From Variovorax boronicumulans (GTDB lineage Bacteria > Pseudomonadota > Gammaproteobacteria > Burkholderiales > Burkholderiaceae_C): a stretch of DNA of 64,000 bases. Position 1 is the stretch's first letter. Every line of letters starts with the position of its first letter. The notes beneath the pieces are model-generated. The model saw only the letters and a list, made by a program, of their open reading frames with translations. It was not told the origin of the DNA and searched no databases. This document shows, one piece after another, positions 18,248 to 27,048 of the stretch. The stretch covers positions 62,001 to 126,000 of the forward strand of contig NZ_JARXVG010000005.1 of NCBI RefSeq assembly GCF_029892485.1. Direction: 5' to 3'. The translations under genes and the position numbers were made by a program.

Positions 18248-19180
18248 TCAGAGCGTGACGTTGCCGTCGATGCAGGTCACGGCGTCGCCGCCGACCCAGA
18301 TTTTTCCGTCGCCGTCGCGCTCGATGTACACGCGGCCCGCACGGCCCAGGCACTGGCCCTGCGCGGCCAGATAGCGCTCGGGCATGTGGCCGTCGGCGAT
18401 CAGCCATTCGGCCAGGCTCGCGTTCAGGCTGCCGGTGACCGGGTCTTCCTGCACGCCGATCGGCTCGGCGAAGGCGCGCACCTCGAGATCGATCTTCGCG
18501 CCGTCGTCGTTTGGCGTGGCGGGGCGGTTGCCGAAGGCGCGCGCCTCGCGGTTGGAGCGGCCGATGAGCAGCGAGGTGTCGTGCGCCGCGGGCACGCCGG
18601 CCACGCCGGCCTTCACGCCCAGCTCCTTCAGCGCGCGGTGGTCGGGCTGCAGCGCGAGCACCGCGTCGGCGTCGTTCAGCAGCAGGCCGAACCAGACCGG
18701 GCCGTTGTCCAGCACCTGTGCCGCGACCACCTGCTGCGCCTTCAGGCCCAGCGCCCCGGCCACCTTGGCGAGCAGCGCGGGGCTCGGGGCGCTGCGCTTG
18801 AGCGGCGGCGCGGCGAAGGCCAGGCGGTCGCCATCGCGCCGCAACGGCACCAGGCCGGCGTTGCATTGCTGCACCACGCGGCCCGCCACCTTGGGCTTGC
18901 CGCCGGCCTGCAGCCACGCATGGCAGCTGCCGATGGTCGGATGGCCGGCAAAGGGCAGCTCGCCGCCGGGCGTGAAGATGCGCACGCGGTAGTCGGCGGC
19001 CGGGTCGGTCGGCGGCAGCAGGAAGGTGGTCTCGGACAGGTTGGTCCACTGCGCGAAGCGCTGCATCGCGGCCTCGTCGAGGTCTTGCCCGTCGATGACC
19101 ACGGCCAGCGGGTTGCCGTAGTAAGCGGTGGCAGTGAAGACGTCGACTTGCTTGAAGGGGCGGGATTTCATCGGATTCAT
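18248..19180 (-). CDS. PhzF family epimerase/isomerase
   Basis: A 310-residue protein of the PhzF/diaminopimelate-epimerase-like fold. The N-terminal half has FTATAYYGNPLAVV, the catalytic-glutamate segment NLSETTFLL near residue 47 and FTPGGELPFAGHPT near 74-87. The C-terminal half has EDPVTGSLNASLAEWL. PhzF proteins isomerise or epimerise small carboxylic-acid substrates. Most outside phenazine loci have unknown substrates, and no phenazine genes are nearby. The start at 19180 (MNPMKSR) overlaps the GST stop in an ATGA quartet and is preferred to the ATG at 19171. Confidence 0.9.
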   Translation of the reverse strand: MNPMKSRPFKQVDVFTATAYYGNPLAVVIDGQDLDEAAMQRFAQWTNLSETTFLLPPTDPAADYRVRIFTPGGELPFAGHPTIGSCHAWLQAGGKPKVAGRVVQQCNAGLVPLRRDGDRLAFAAPPLKRSAPSPALLAKVAGALGLKAQQVVAAQVLDNGPVWFGLLLNDADAVLALQPDHRALKELGVKAGVAGVPAAHDTSLLIGRSNREARAFGNRPATPNDDGAKIDLEVRAFAEPIGVQEDPVTGSLNASLAEWLIADGHMPERYLAAQGQCLGRAGRVYIERDGDGKIWVGGDAVTCIDGNVTL

Positions 19181-19818
19181 TCGAGGGACAGGTCGAGCAC
19201 GCCGCGCGCGCCCGGGCGGGAAAGAAGATCGGCGTACCAGCGCTCCACGTTCGGCCAGCTGGGCCGCTGGTATTCGACGGCAGGCAGGCCGAACCAGCGG
19301 TGCGCCTCGCAGCCGACGGGGATGTCGGCCATGGTGAAGCGCTCGCCGGCCAGGTAGGGGCGGCTCGCGAGGTGCGCATCGAGCAGGGCGAACAGCGCTT
19401 CGCTCTCGCGCACGGACGCATCGATGAGCGCGGGCTGGCGCTCGGCAGGCGGCGTACGCACCCATTGCACAAATGCGTCGCGGCTCGCGCGGTTGAGCGT
19501 GGTCTGCTGCCAGTCCATCCAGCGCTCGGCGTCGAAGCGCGCGGGCAGCTCGCTCGGGTAGAAGCTGCCGTGCGAATGCTTCGCGCAGAGGTAGCGAACG
19601 ATCACGTTCGACTCCCAGAGCGTCACGCGCTCGGCGCCTTCGCCGTCGTCGATGGTCGGCACCATCGCATTCGGATTGAGCGCGAGGTATTCGGGCGTCT
19701 GCACCACGCCGAACCTGCCGCCGGCCTCGGTGCGCTGGAAGTCCAGGCCGAGTTCCTGCGCGCACCACACCACCTTGCGGACGTTGATCGAGCTGATGCG
19801 GCCCCAGATGTTGAGCAT
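19177..19818 (-). CDS. Glutathione S-transferase family protein
   Basis: A 213-residue protein with a thioredoxin-like N-terminal domain (MLNIWGRISSINVRKVVW; NPNAMVPTIDD; LWESNVIVRYL, the glutathione-binding ES motif near residue 70) and an all-helical C-terminal domain. The serine in the SSINV segment is at the expected catalytic position. It probably conjugates or reduces an electrophile with glutathione in the cytoplasm. It follows a LysE gene by 5 bp and overlaps the phzF-like start. Confidence 0.9.
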   Translation of the reverse strand: MLNIWGRISSINVRKVVWCAQELGLDFQRTEAGGRFGVVQTPEYLALNPNAMVPTIDDGEGAERVTLWESNVIVRYLCAKHSHGSFYPSELPARFDAERWMDWQQTTLNRASRDAFVQWVRTPPAERQPALIDASVRESEALFALLDAHLASRPYLAGERFTMADIPVGCEAHRWFGLPAVEYQRPSWPNVERWYADLLSRPGARGVLDLSLE

Positions 19819-19823
19819 GATTT

Positions 19824-20486
19824 TCAATGTCCTTGTGCGGGAAGTGCGGCCACGGGGGCGGCGGGTCTGTCGAGCATCAGCAGGCGAATGGCCAGGCCGA
19901 TCATCACGAGGGCGAGCAGGGCGCGCTGGAATTTTTCGGCGCCGGGTCGGCGCTGCAGCCAGCGCCCGACCTGTCCGCTGCAGGCACCCAGCAGCGTGTT
20001 GAAGGCCAGCGCAGCGATCGACAGCACGACGCCCAGCTGCACCAGCTGCAGCGGCACGCTGCCGCGCGACGGATCGACGAACTGCGGCAGGAACACCATG
20101 AAGAACAGCAGCGCCTTCGGATTGACGAGGTTGTTCAGCAGCGCCATGCGCACGATGCGCCCGAAGCCGGCGGGCTGGGCCTGCGCGTCCATGCGAAGGC
20201 CGCCATTGCGCAGCGCCTGCACCGCGAGCCACACCAGGTACAGCGCGCCTGCATAGCGCAGCACGTCGAACGACGGCGGCCATGCGGCCACCAGCGCGGT
20301 GACGCCGGTTGCTGCAAAGAGCGTGTGCACCAGGTCGGCCGCAGAGATGCCGATGGCTGCCGCGAATCCGCCGCGCGGACCATGCGCCACGCCGTGCGAA
20401 AGCACGAAGGCCATGTTCGGTCCGGGCGAGAGGAACAGCGCCAGCACGGCGAGCAGGAAGAGCGAGAGCGTCGCGATGCCGATCAT
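19824..20486 (-). CDS. LysE/RhtB family amino-acid exporter (second in operon)
   Basis: A 220-residue six-helix membrane protein with the LysE signature FLSPGPNMAFVLSHGVAHG at residues 18-36. The gene starts 7 bp after the aminotransferase stop and ends 5 bp before the GST start, so it is an internal operon member. Exporters of this family commonly relieve accumulation of amino acids or analogues. The sequence differs clearly from the other two LysE genes, which suggests distinct substrates or a heteromeric arrangement rather than recent duplication. Confidence 0.93.
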   Translation of the reverse strand: MIGIATLSLFLLAVLALFLSPGPNMAFVLSHGVAHGPRGGFAAAIGISAADLVHTLFAATGVTALVAAWPPSFDVLRYAGALYLVWLAVQALRNGGLRMDAQAQPAGFGRIVRMALLNNLVNPKALLFFMVFLPQFVDPSRGSVPLQLVQLGVVLSIAALAFNTLLGACSGQVGRWLQRRPGAEKFQRALLALVMIGLAIRLLMLDRPAAPVAALPAQGH

Positions 20487-20493
20487 CGTTCCC

Positions 20494-21696
20494 TCACACC
20501 GATGCGGGCGCGAGCTTGTGCTCGCCGAGCAGCGCCAGCTCTTCGCGCAGCGTCACCGCGAGTGCGGCGATGGCGGTATCTATCTCTTCCACGCTGGCCG
20601 TCACGAACGACAGGCGCAGCGTGCGCGGATCGCCCAGGCCCGCGTAGAACGGCGCGCCGGGCACGAAGGCCACGTTGCGCTCGACCGCCTTGGGCAGCAG
20701 CTTCACGGTGTCGATGCCCTCGGGCAGGCGCGCCCACAGGAACATGCCGCCCTTGGGCGCGTTGAACTTCACGTCGAGGCCAGCCATCTCGCGCGTGAGC
20801 GCGGCGATCATCGCGTCGCGCTGGCGCTTGTAGAGCGCGCGGATCGTGGGCACGTGACGCTCGAGGAAGTTGTCCTTCATCACGGCCGACACCATCCGCT
20901 GCGTGAAGATCGGCGTGTGCAGGTCGACGGCCTGCTTGGCCTGCAGCAGCTTCGGGTAGATGGCCTTGGGCGCCACCAGGAAGCCCAGTCGCAAGCCGGG
21001 CGCCAGCACCTTGGAGAACGAACCCAGGTAGATGCAGCCTTCGGGGTTGCGCGCGGTCAGCGGAAGCGGTGGGGCTTCGTCGAACCAGAGCTCGCCGTAA
21101 GGGTTGTCTTCGATGATCGGCAGGCCCGCCTCGGCGGCGGCGGCCGAAACGGCGGCGCGGCGCGCTTCGGTCATGGTGCGGCCCGTCGGGTTCTGGAAGT
21201 TGGGCAGCAGGTAGACGAAGCGCGCGTCCTTCGCCTTGGCGACCAGGTCGTCGACGATCACGCCGTCTTCATCGCTCGCCACGCTCACCGGGTTCGGCTC
21301 CATCGGGCCGAAGGCCTGCAGCGCGCCGAGGTAAGTGGGCGTTTCCACCAGCACCTTGCTGCCCGGATCGATCAGCACCTTGGCCACCAGGTCCAGGCCC
21401 TGCTGCGAGCCGGTGGTGATCAGCACCTGCGCGGGGTCGACGTTCCACGGCAGCATGTCGGCCACGGCCTGGCGCAGCGGCGCGTAGCCCTCGCTCGCGG
21501 CGTACTGCAGCGCGGCCTGGCCGTCGTTGTGCAGCACTTCGGCGCAGGCGTCGGCAAAAGCCTGGATCGGGAAGGTCTTGGGCGAGGGCAGGCCGCCCGC
21601 CAGGCTGATGATGCCGGGGCGTTCGGTGACCTTGAGGATTTCGCGCAGCACCGACGGGTTCATCTTGGCGGCGCGGGCGGCGAGTTTCCAGTTCAT
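20494..21696 (-). CDS. PLP-dependent aminotransferase (2-aminoadipate/LysN-like)
   Basis: A 400-residue fold-type I class I/II aminotransferase. Features include GGLPSPKTFP near residue 34, YAASEGYAPLRQAV, NFQNPTGRTM, EDNPYGELWFD and the PLP lysine in GSFSKVLAPGLRLGFL. This pattern resembles the LysN/2-aminoadipate and aromatic aminotransferase group often paired with MocR regulators. The ATG at 21696 has an AAGAAG ribosome site about 7 bases upstream. The frame upstream is open all the way through the DMT transporter gene, with no stop, so a fused product is possible. The amino donor and acceptor are unknown. Confidence 0.9.
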   Translation of the reverse strand: MNWKLAARAAKMNPSVLREILKVTERPGIISLAGGLPSPKTFPIQAFADACAEVLHNDGQAALQYAASEGYAPLRQAVADMLPWNVDPAQVLITTGSQQGLDLVAKVLIDPGSKVLVETPTYLGALQAFGPMEPNPVSVASDEDGVIVDDLVAKAKDARFVYLLPNFQNPTGRTMTEARRAAVSAAAAEAGLPIIEDNPYGELWFDEAPPLPLTARNPEGCIYLGSFSKVLAPGLRLGFLVAPKAIYPKLLQAKQAVDLHTPIFTQRMVSAVMKDNFLERHVPTIRALYKRQRDAMIAALTREMAGLDVKFNAPKGGMFLWARLPEGIDTVKLLPKAVERNVAFVPGAPFYAGLGDPRTLRLSFVTASVEEIDTAIAALAVTLREELALLGEHKLAPASV

Positions 21697-22761
21697 GGCG
21701 TTTCTTCTTTCAGGCTTCAAGCGGGTGAGGTGAGATTCGATGGCAGGTCGCCAAGGGATGCAACATGGATTTTGTTGCAGCCGGTGTGAAGTGGGGTGGC
21801 ATCGGCTTCTTCCGGCCGCGCCCGCTGGGAGCGGCGCGGCGACCGGTGCGGCCTGAGGCTGCGAGAGCCGCTTGCCGATGACCACCGTGGCCACCACCGC
21901 GATCGCGAAGCCCAGCGTCACCAGGTCGAGCGGTTCGCCGAGGATCGGGATCGACGCGAGGATCGAGAGAAAGGGCTGCAGCAGTTGCGTCTGGCTCACG
22001 CGCAGCGCGCCGCCGAGGGCGAGACCGCGGTACCAGGCGAAGAAGCCGATCCACATCGAGAACATGCCCACGTAGACGAAGCCCAGCCACGACGCCGTGG
22101 CGATGGGCTGCGTCGGCCACAGCGCCAGCGTGGCCGGCAGCGTGACCGGCAGCGCCATCACGCAGACCCAGCAGATCACCCGCTCGGCGCCCAGCGACGG
22201 CGTGACATGCGCGCCGTAGATGTAGCCGAACGATGCGGCGATGACCGCGCCCACCAGCAGCAGGTCGGCCCATTCGAAGCCGAAGCCATGGCCGCTCTGG
22301 CTCGCGCGCAGCACCGAGAACACCACCACCAGCAGGCTGCCTGCGATGGCGCAGAGCCAGAAGCCGAGCCGCGCGCGCTGGTGCAGCACCCATGCGGCGA
22401 CCGCTGCGGTCACGAGCGGCAGCAGCGCCGTCACCACCGAGGCATGGCTGGCCGTGACCACGCGCAGCGCATAGGCGAGCAGGAGCGGATAGCCGATGGC
22501 GTTGCCCAGCACCGCCATGCCCAGCGGCTTCCACTGGTGCGCGGCCGGCCGTGGCGAGCGCGTGACGAGCAGGAAGATGGCCGACAGCACACCGGCCAGC
22601 GCCGCGCGCCCGAGCGTCACGAACCACGGCGACAGCTGCGGCGCGGCCTGCGTGCCCGTGGCCAGCCGCGTCATCGGCAGCGTCACCGCGAACAGCGCCA
22701 CGCCGATCACGCCGAGCCACATGCCCAGCGTTTCGTCCTTGATGTTGAATCCCTTGCTCAT
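21697..22761 (-). CDS. EamA/DMT family transporter, in frame with the downstream aminotransferase
   Basis: About 300 residues with ten hydrophobic helices in two EamA repeats (for example LGVIGVALFAVTLP, ATLALWPTQP and LQPFLSILASIPILGEPL), typical of inner-membrane drug/metabolite exporters. The start at 22761 overlaps the stop of the LysE gene by ATGA. After the last helix (VVATVVIGKRLSQ, near residue 300) no stop codon occurs. About 55 linker residues rich in Ala, Pro and Arg lead straight into the aminotransferase. The end given here is therefore only the point where the aminotransferase start codon begins. If translation reads through, the product is a 755-residue transporter-aminotransferase. 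Confidence 0.8.
21759..21779. promoter_or_regulatory. Inverted repeat before the aminotransferase gene
   Basis: TGCAACA-TGGATTT-TGTTGCA is a perfect 7-bp dyad lying 63 bp upstream of the aminotransferase ATG, in the linker between the DMT and aminotransferase coding parts. It could be an internal operator or an mRNA hairpin. It argues that the linker is at least partly regulatory DNA. Confidence 0.4.
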
Positions 22762-23357
22762 ACGCTCACCATCCACCACGCCGTGAGCACCAGCACCACG
22801 CCCATCGCGCGGTTGAACCACAGGAGGCGCTTGCCCTTCGCGAGCCAGTCGCGCAGCAGCGCGCCGACCAGCGCATAGGCGAAGTTGCTGACGAAGGCAT
22901 AGAACAGCATCACCGGCGCGACGATGGCAAAGCGCGAGAGCGCATCGGGCTGGCCGGCGATCCACCCGGCCACCAGCGTGAGCGCGAGGAGCCAGGCCTT
23001 GATGTTGACGAACTGCAGCATCACGCCCTGGCCGAAACCGACGGTGAGGCTGGCGCTGTCGGCCTTGCCGAGCTTGGCGCTGCCGCTGAGCTTGTACGCC
23101 AGCCACAGCAGGTAGGCGATGCCCAGGCCCTTGATCGCCAGGCGCAGCGGCGGCACCGCGACCACCAGCGCGCCGAGGCCGGCCGCGCAGATCGCCAGCA
23201 GCAAGGTCCAGCCGACCGGCACCGCGACCACGAAGCGCATCGCGCGCGGCAGGCCGCCGTTGGCCGCGAGGGCGGTGGAAAGCGTGGTGTTGGGTCCGGG
23301 CGAAAAACTCATCGCCGTGGCCAGCACCAGCAGCGCGGTGAATTCTTGCCAGTTCAT
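22758..23357 (-). CDS. LysE/RhtB family amino-acid exporter (first gene of operon)
   Basis: A 199-residue protein with the signature AMSFSPGPNTTLSTALAANG at residues 15-34 and about six membrane segments. It is the promoter-proximal gene of the minus-strand operon that runs to 15920 and is divergent from the MocR gene with 90 bp between starts. The start at 23357 (MNWQEF) is preferred to a longer frame that would run through the operator region. Likely substrates are amino acids or analogues sensed by the MocR protein. Confidence 0.93.
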   Translation of the reverse strand: MNWQEFTALLVLATAMSFSPGPNTTLSTALAANGGLPRAMRFVVAVPVGWTLLLAICAAGLGALVVAVPPLRLAIKGLGIAYLLWLAYKLSGSAKLGKADSASLTVGFGQGVMLQFVNIKAWLLALTLVAGWIAGQPDALSRFAIVAPVMLFYAFVSNFAYALVGALLRDWLAKGKRLLWFNRAMGVVLVLTAWWMVSV

Positions 23358-23390
23358 GACACAGACTCTAAACTTGTGACCATTACAGTT

Positions 23391-23429
23391 CCAGTACAGA
23401 TGGTCGAACAAACACGGCATCTGTATTGG
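23391..23429. promoter_or_regulatory. Probable MocR operator between divergent genes
   Basis: CCAGTACAGATG and CATCTGTATTGG form a 12-bp dyad (11 of 12 matches) with a 15-bp spacer, in the 90 bp between the LysE and MocR starts. A further partial copy (TACAGTTCC) lies just to the left. Paired sites spaced like this fit the dimeric DNA-binding domains of MocR proteins, so it probably controls both directions. Confidence 0.6.
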
Positions 23430-23447
23430 TTAATCCGTCGACACAGC

Positions 23448-24893
23448 ATGCTGACACGCACCTCCACCCAATCGTTGACCAGCCAGCTCGCAGACCGCCT
23501 GGCCGAACGCATCCGCACCCGGCTGCTGCCGCCCGGCGCCCGATTGCCCTCGGTGCGCGAATGCGCGCGGCAGCAGGGCGTGAGCCCGTACACGGTGGTC
23601 GCCGCGTACGACCAACTGCTCGCGCAGAGGCTCGTCGAAGCCCGCCGGCAGCGCGGTTTCTACGTGCGCGATTCGGCACCGGTACAGGACAGCCGCCCGG
23701 GCAGCGGCGCGGCTGCGCAAGGCGTGAGCGGCATGCCGGCGGCGATGGCCGTGCAGATGATGGCCTCGCGCGTGCCGGCCGACGCGAGTTCGCTGATCCG
23801 CAGCATGTTCCATCGCCCGAGCGACAAGCCGCAGCCCGGCATGGGCGTGTTCCCGCCGGACTGGATGTCGTCCACCTTCATGCCCACGGCCGTGCGTCGC
23901 ATGACCAGTACAGCCGTGCTGCAGGAGCTGTCGCTCCAATACGGCGAGCCCGCCGGCGACATGAGCCTGCGCCGCAGCCTCTCGCAGAAGCTGGTGGGCA
24001 TCAACGTGCCGGCCGCGCCCGACCAGATCATCACCACCATCGGCGCCACCCATGCGCTGGACATCGTGAGCCGCACGCTGCTGCGGCCGGGCGATCCGGT
24101 GATGGTCGAGGAGCCCGGCTGGGCGCTGGAATTCGCGCGCCTCGAGGCGCTGGGCATGCGCATCCTGCCGGTGCCGCGCCGCGCCGACGGGCCCGACCTG
24201 GAGGTGATGGCGCAGTACTGCGTGCTGCACAAGCCCAAGCTCTTCGTGAGCGTGAGCGTGCTGCACAACCCGACCGGCTACAGCCTCACGCCCGGCAGCG
24301 CGCACCGGGTGCTCAAGCTCGCGAACGAGCACGATTTCCACATCGTCGAGGACGACACCTACAGCCACCTCGCGCCTGAGCACGCCACGCGGCTGAGTGC
24401 GCTCGACGGGCTGCAGCGCACCGTCTACGTGAGCGGCTTCGCAAAAATCATCGCGCCCAACTGGCGCATCGGCTTCCTGGCCGCGCCGCCCGCGCTGAAG
24501 GATCGGCTGCTGGAGACCAAGCTGCTGGCCACGCTCACCTCGCCCACGCTGTTCGAGCGGGCCTTGTCGTGGTGCATCGACCAGGGCCAGCTGCGCAGGC
24601 ATTCGGAGCGCGTGCGCATCCGGCTCGACGGCGCGCGCGGGCGGGCGGTGAAGCTCGCGATGTCGCACGGCTGCACCTTCGCCTCGGAGCCGGCGGGGCT
24701 GTTCGGCTGGGTCGACACGGGCGTCGACACCGACGCGCTCACCCAGCGCATGCTCGACCAGGGCTATCTGCTGGCGCCGGGGTCGCTGTTCCATGCGCGC
24801 CGGCCGCCCAGCACGATGATGCGGATCAACTTCGCGACCTCGCAGGACGCCACTTTCTGGAAAGTTTTCAGCAAGGTTCGCAGCGAGCTTTGA
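23448..24893 (+). CDS. MocR-type (GntR/aminotransferase) transcriptional regulator
   Basis: A 481-residue regulator (from 23448) with an N-terminal GntR winged helix (LADRLAERIRTRLLPPGARLPSVRECARQQGVSPYTV; residues 10-70) and a C-terminal fold-type I aminotransferase domain. The latter keeps the PLP lysine (SGFAKIIAP), NPTGYSLTP and VEDDTY motifs. MocR proteins use PLP or PLP-amino-acid adducts to sense metabolites. An in-frame ATG at 23400 exists but would begin inside the operator repeat, so 23448 is preferred. The divergent position makes it the likely regulator of the LysE/DMT/aminotransferase operon, and perhaps of itself. Confidence 0.92.
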   Translation: MLTRTSTQSLTSQLADRLAERIRTRLLPPGARLPSVRECARQQGVSPYTVVAAYDQLLAQRLVEARRQRGFYVRDSAPVQDSRPGSGAAAQGVSGMPAAMAVQMMASRVPADASSLIRSMFHRPSDKPQPGMGVFPPDWMSSTFMPTAVRRMTSTAVLQELSLQYGEPAGDMSLRRSLSQKLVGINVPAAPDQIITTIGATHALDIVSRTLLRPGDPVMVEEPGWALEFARLEALGMRILPVPRRADGPDLEVMAQYCVLHKPKLFVSVSVLHNPTGYSLTPGSAHRVLKLANEHDFHIVEDDTYSHLAPEHATRLSALDGLQRTVYVSGFAKIIAPNWRIGFLAAPPALKDRLLETKLLATLTSPTLFERALSWCIDQGQLRRHSERVRIRLDGARGRAVKLAMSHGCTFASEPAGLFGWVDTGVDTDALTQRMLDQGYLLAPGSLFHARRPPSTMMRINFATSQDATFWKVFSKVRSEL

Positions 24894-24958
24894 GGCCGGG
24901 TTCCGGGGGCTTGGAGTAAGCTGGCAGCACAAGAAAACCCAGCCTGGAGACCCTCCGC

Positions 24959-25708
24959 ATGACCAATGCCAGCAAACCCTTCGACTTCAGCCAGTTCGTC
25001 CCCGGATTCGACTTCCTGAAGAACCTGGCCGGGGGCGCCGCAGCGGGCACCGGCGCCGCGTCGGTGCCGGGCATCCCGAGCCTGGCGAGCTGGGTGGCGC
25101 CCACGCTGAGCGTGGAGGAGGTCGATAAGCGCATTCAGGAACTCAAGACCGTGCAGTACTGGCTCGAGCAGAACGGCCATGCGCTCAAGGCCACGATCCA
25201 GGCGCTGGAAGTTCAGAAGATGACGCTCTCGACCCTGCGCGGCATGAACGTGCGGATGGAAGACCTGGCGAGTGCGTTCACCAAGCAGGCGGCAGCAGCC
25301 ACAGCAGCTCCGGCGCCCGCCTCCTTTGCAGCCGCTGCACCCGAACCCGAGCCGGTCGAGGAAGAAAACGACGCTGAGGTCGACGAAGAAGAAGCACCGG
25401 CACCGAAGAAAAAGCCGCGCGGCAAGGCCGCCGCCACCGACGCCGCCGGCGTGGTCGATCCGATGCAGTGGTGGGGCTCGCTGACCGAGCAGTTTCAGCA
25501 GATCGCCAGCACGGCGCTGCAGGACGCGGCCCAGCTCAAGGTCCCCGCCATGGCCCAGCCGCTGGCCGATGCGGTCGGCAAGGCGATGGGCAAGCCGGCC
25601 GCCGCGAAAAAGCCCGCGGCCAAGGCCGCGGCAAAAAAGGCGGAAACGCCCGCCGCCAAGAAAAAGACCCCGACCGCCGCGCGCAAGCGAACCACCGGCC
25701 GTCGCTGA
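24959..25708 (+). CDS. PhaM family polyhydroxyalkanoate granule regulatory protein
   Basis: A 249-residue protein. The N-terminal region (about 1-110) holds the PhaM-like core FDFSQFVPGFDFLKNL, a helical EEVDKRIQELKTVQYWLEQN segment and MTLSTLRGMNV. An acidic stretch (EPEPVEEENDAEVDEEE) follows near 140-150. The C-terminus is a lysine/alanine-rich tail with repeated KKPAAKAAAKK words ending RKRTTGRR, like histone H1-type DNA-binding tails. In Ralstonia, PhaM activates PHB synthase and tethers granules to the nucleoid. The tail and core together support that role here. The gene is followed by the FIST gene after 44 bp. Confidence 0.87.
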   Translation: MTNASKPFDFSQFVPGFDFLKNLAGGAAAGTGAASVPGIPSLASWVAPTLSVEEVDKRIQELKTVQYWLEQNGHALKATIQALEVQKMTLSTLRGMNVRMEDLASAFTKQAAAATAAPAPASFAAAAPEPEPVEEENDAEVDEEEAPAPKKKPRGKAAATDAAGVVDPMQWWGSLTEQFQQIASTALQDAAQLKVPAMAQPLADAVGKAMGKPAAAKKPAAKAAAKKAETPAAKKKTPTAARKRTTGRR

Positions 25709-25752
25709 CGTCACACACATCCACTTTTGAAGAGAACGGGTTGGCACGCATC

Positions 25753-27030
25753 ATGAAGTTGTTTCCCACCGGCCATGCCACCCATCCGCAATGGCGCATG
25801 GCGGCCGGCCTCGTGCTGGCCCAGTTGCGCGCACAGATGGCCTTGCCCGACTACGCGGCGTCGCCGACGCTCGGGCTGCTCTACATCACCGACCACTACG
25901 CGGCCGAGGCGCAGGAGATCCTCGATCACCTGAGCGCCGAGCTGCCCGAAGTGACCGACTGGTCGGGCACCGTCGGCATCGGCGTCTCGGCCAACAACGC
26001 CGAGTACTTCGACGAACCGGGCATGAGCCTCATGCTCTGTGCACTGCCGAGCGACCAGTACCGCGTGTTCTCGGGCGTGGCGCCGCTGAGCAATTCGGAG
26101 ATGAGCGGGTTCGAGGCGCACACCGCGCTGGTTCATGCCGACCCCGCGACGCCCGACCTCACCGAGCTGATCGGCGAGATGGCCGGCCGCACCGACACCG
26201 GCTACCTCTTCGGCGGGCTCTCGTCGGGCCGCGGCGGCGCGCTGCAGTTCGCGGTGGGCGGCAACGGCAACATCCGCGGCCATGGCGCGGCCGGCGGTGT
26301 GTTCTCGGGCGGCCTGTCGGGCGTGGTGTTCGGCGAAGGCGTTCGGGTGGTGTCGCGCGTCACCCAAGGTTGCCAGCCGCTGCGCTCGGGCGTGCGCGAG
26401 CGCGAGATCACCGAGGCCGATGGCAACCTCCTGCTCAAGCTCGACGGCGAACCCGCGCTCGACGTGCTGCTGGCCGACCTGCAGGTGTCGCTCGAACGGC
26501 CGCAGGAAGCCATCGACGCGGTGCGCAGCACGCTGGTGGGCCTGGCCGATGCGGGCAGCGACGGCGTGCGCCGCACCGGCGACCTGGGCGCCGACGTGCT
26601 GGTGCGCCACATCATCGGCCTGGACCCGACGCGCCGCGGCATCGCGATCGCCGACGTGGCCGAGGCCGGCATGCGCTTGACTTTCTGCCGCCGCAACGCG
26701 CAGGCGGCGCGCGCCGACCTGATGCGTATCTGCGCGGAGATTCGCGAGGAGCTGGAGCCCGAAGAGCAGACGCTGGCGACCGCCAGGGCCGTCGCGGCTG
26801 GCGAGGCCGAAGCGGCGCCGCACCCCGCGCGCCGCATCGCGGGCGCGGTGTACGTGAGCTGCTCGGGACGCGGCGGTCCGCATTTCGGCGCGCCGGGCGC
26901 CGAGCTGCAGATCGTGCGGCACGCGCTGGGCGACGTGCCGCTGGTCGGCTTCTTCGCCGCGGGCGAAATCGCCCGGCACCACCTGTATGGCTACACCGGC
27001 GTGTTGACGGTGTTCACCAGCAAGGATTGA
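25753..27030 (+). CDS. FIST domain sensor protein
   Basis: A 425-residue protein matching the FIST N and FIST C architecture: an N-terminal segment with LGLLYITDHY and TVGIGVSANNAEYF, then a C-terminal segment with CSGRGGPHFGAPGAELQIV and VPLVGFFAAGEIA, the typical FIST C ending. FIST domains bind small ligands such as amino acids. This one has no attached signalling domain, so it may act through a partner. It starts at an ATG at 25753, with an alternative TTG at 25741 in the same frame. It is probably co-transcribed with the phaM-like gene. Confidence 0.82.
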   Translation: MKLFPTGHATHPQWRMAAGLVLAQLRAQMALPDYAASPTLGLLYITDHYAAEAQEILDHLSAELPEVTDWSGTVGIGVSANNAEYFDEPGMSLMLCALPSDQYRVFSGVAPLSNSEMSGFEAHTALVHADPATPDLTELIGEMAGRTDTGYLFGGLSSGRGGALQFAVGGNGNIRGHGAAGGVFSGGLSGVVFGEGVRVVSRVTQGCQPLRSGVREREITEADGNLLLKLDGEPALDVLLADLQVSLERPQEAIDAVRSTLVGLADAGSDGVRRTGDLGADVLVRHIIGLDPTRRGIAIADVAEAGMRLTFCRRNAQAARADLMRICAEIREELEPEEQTLATARAVAAGEAEAAPHPARRIAGAVYVSCSGRGGPHFGAPGAELQIVRHALGDVPLVGFFAAGEIARHHLYGYTGVLTVFTSKD

Positions 27031-27048
27031 GCGCGACCGGGCCCGGGA

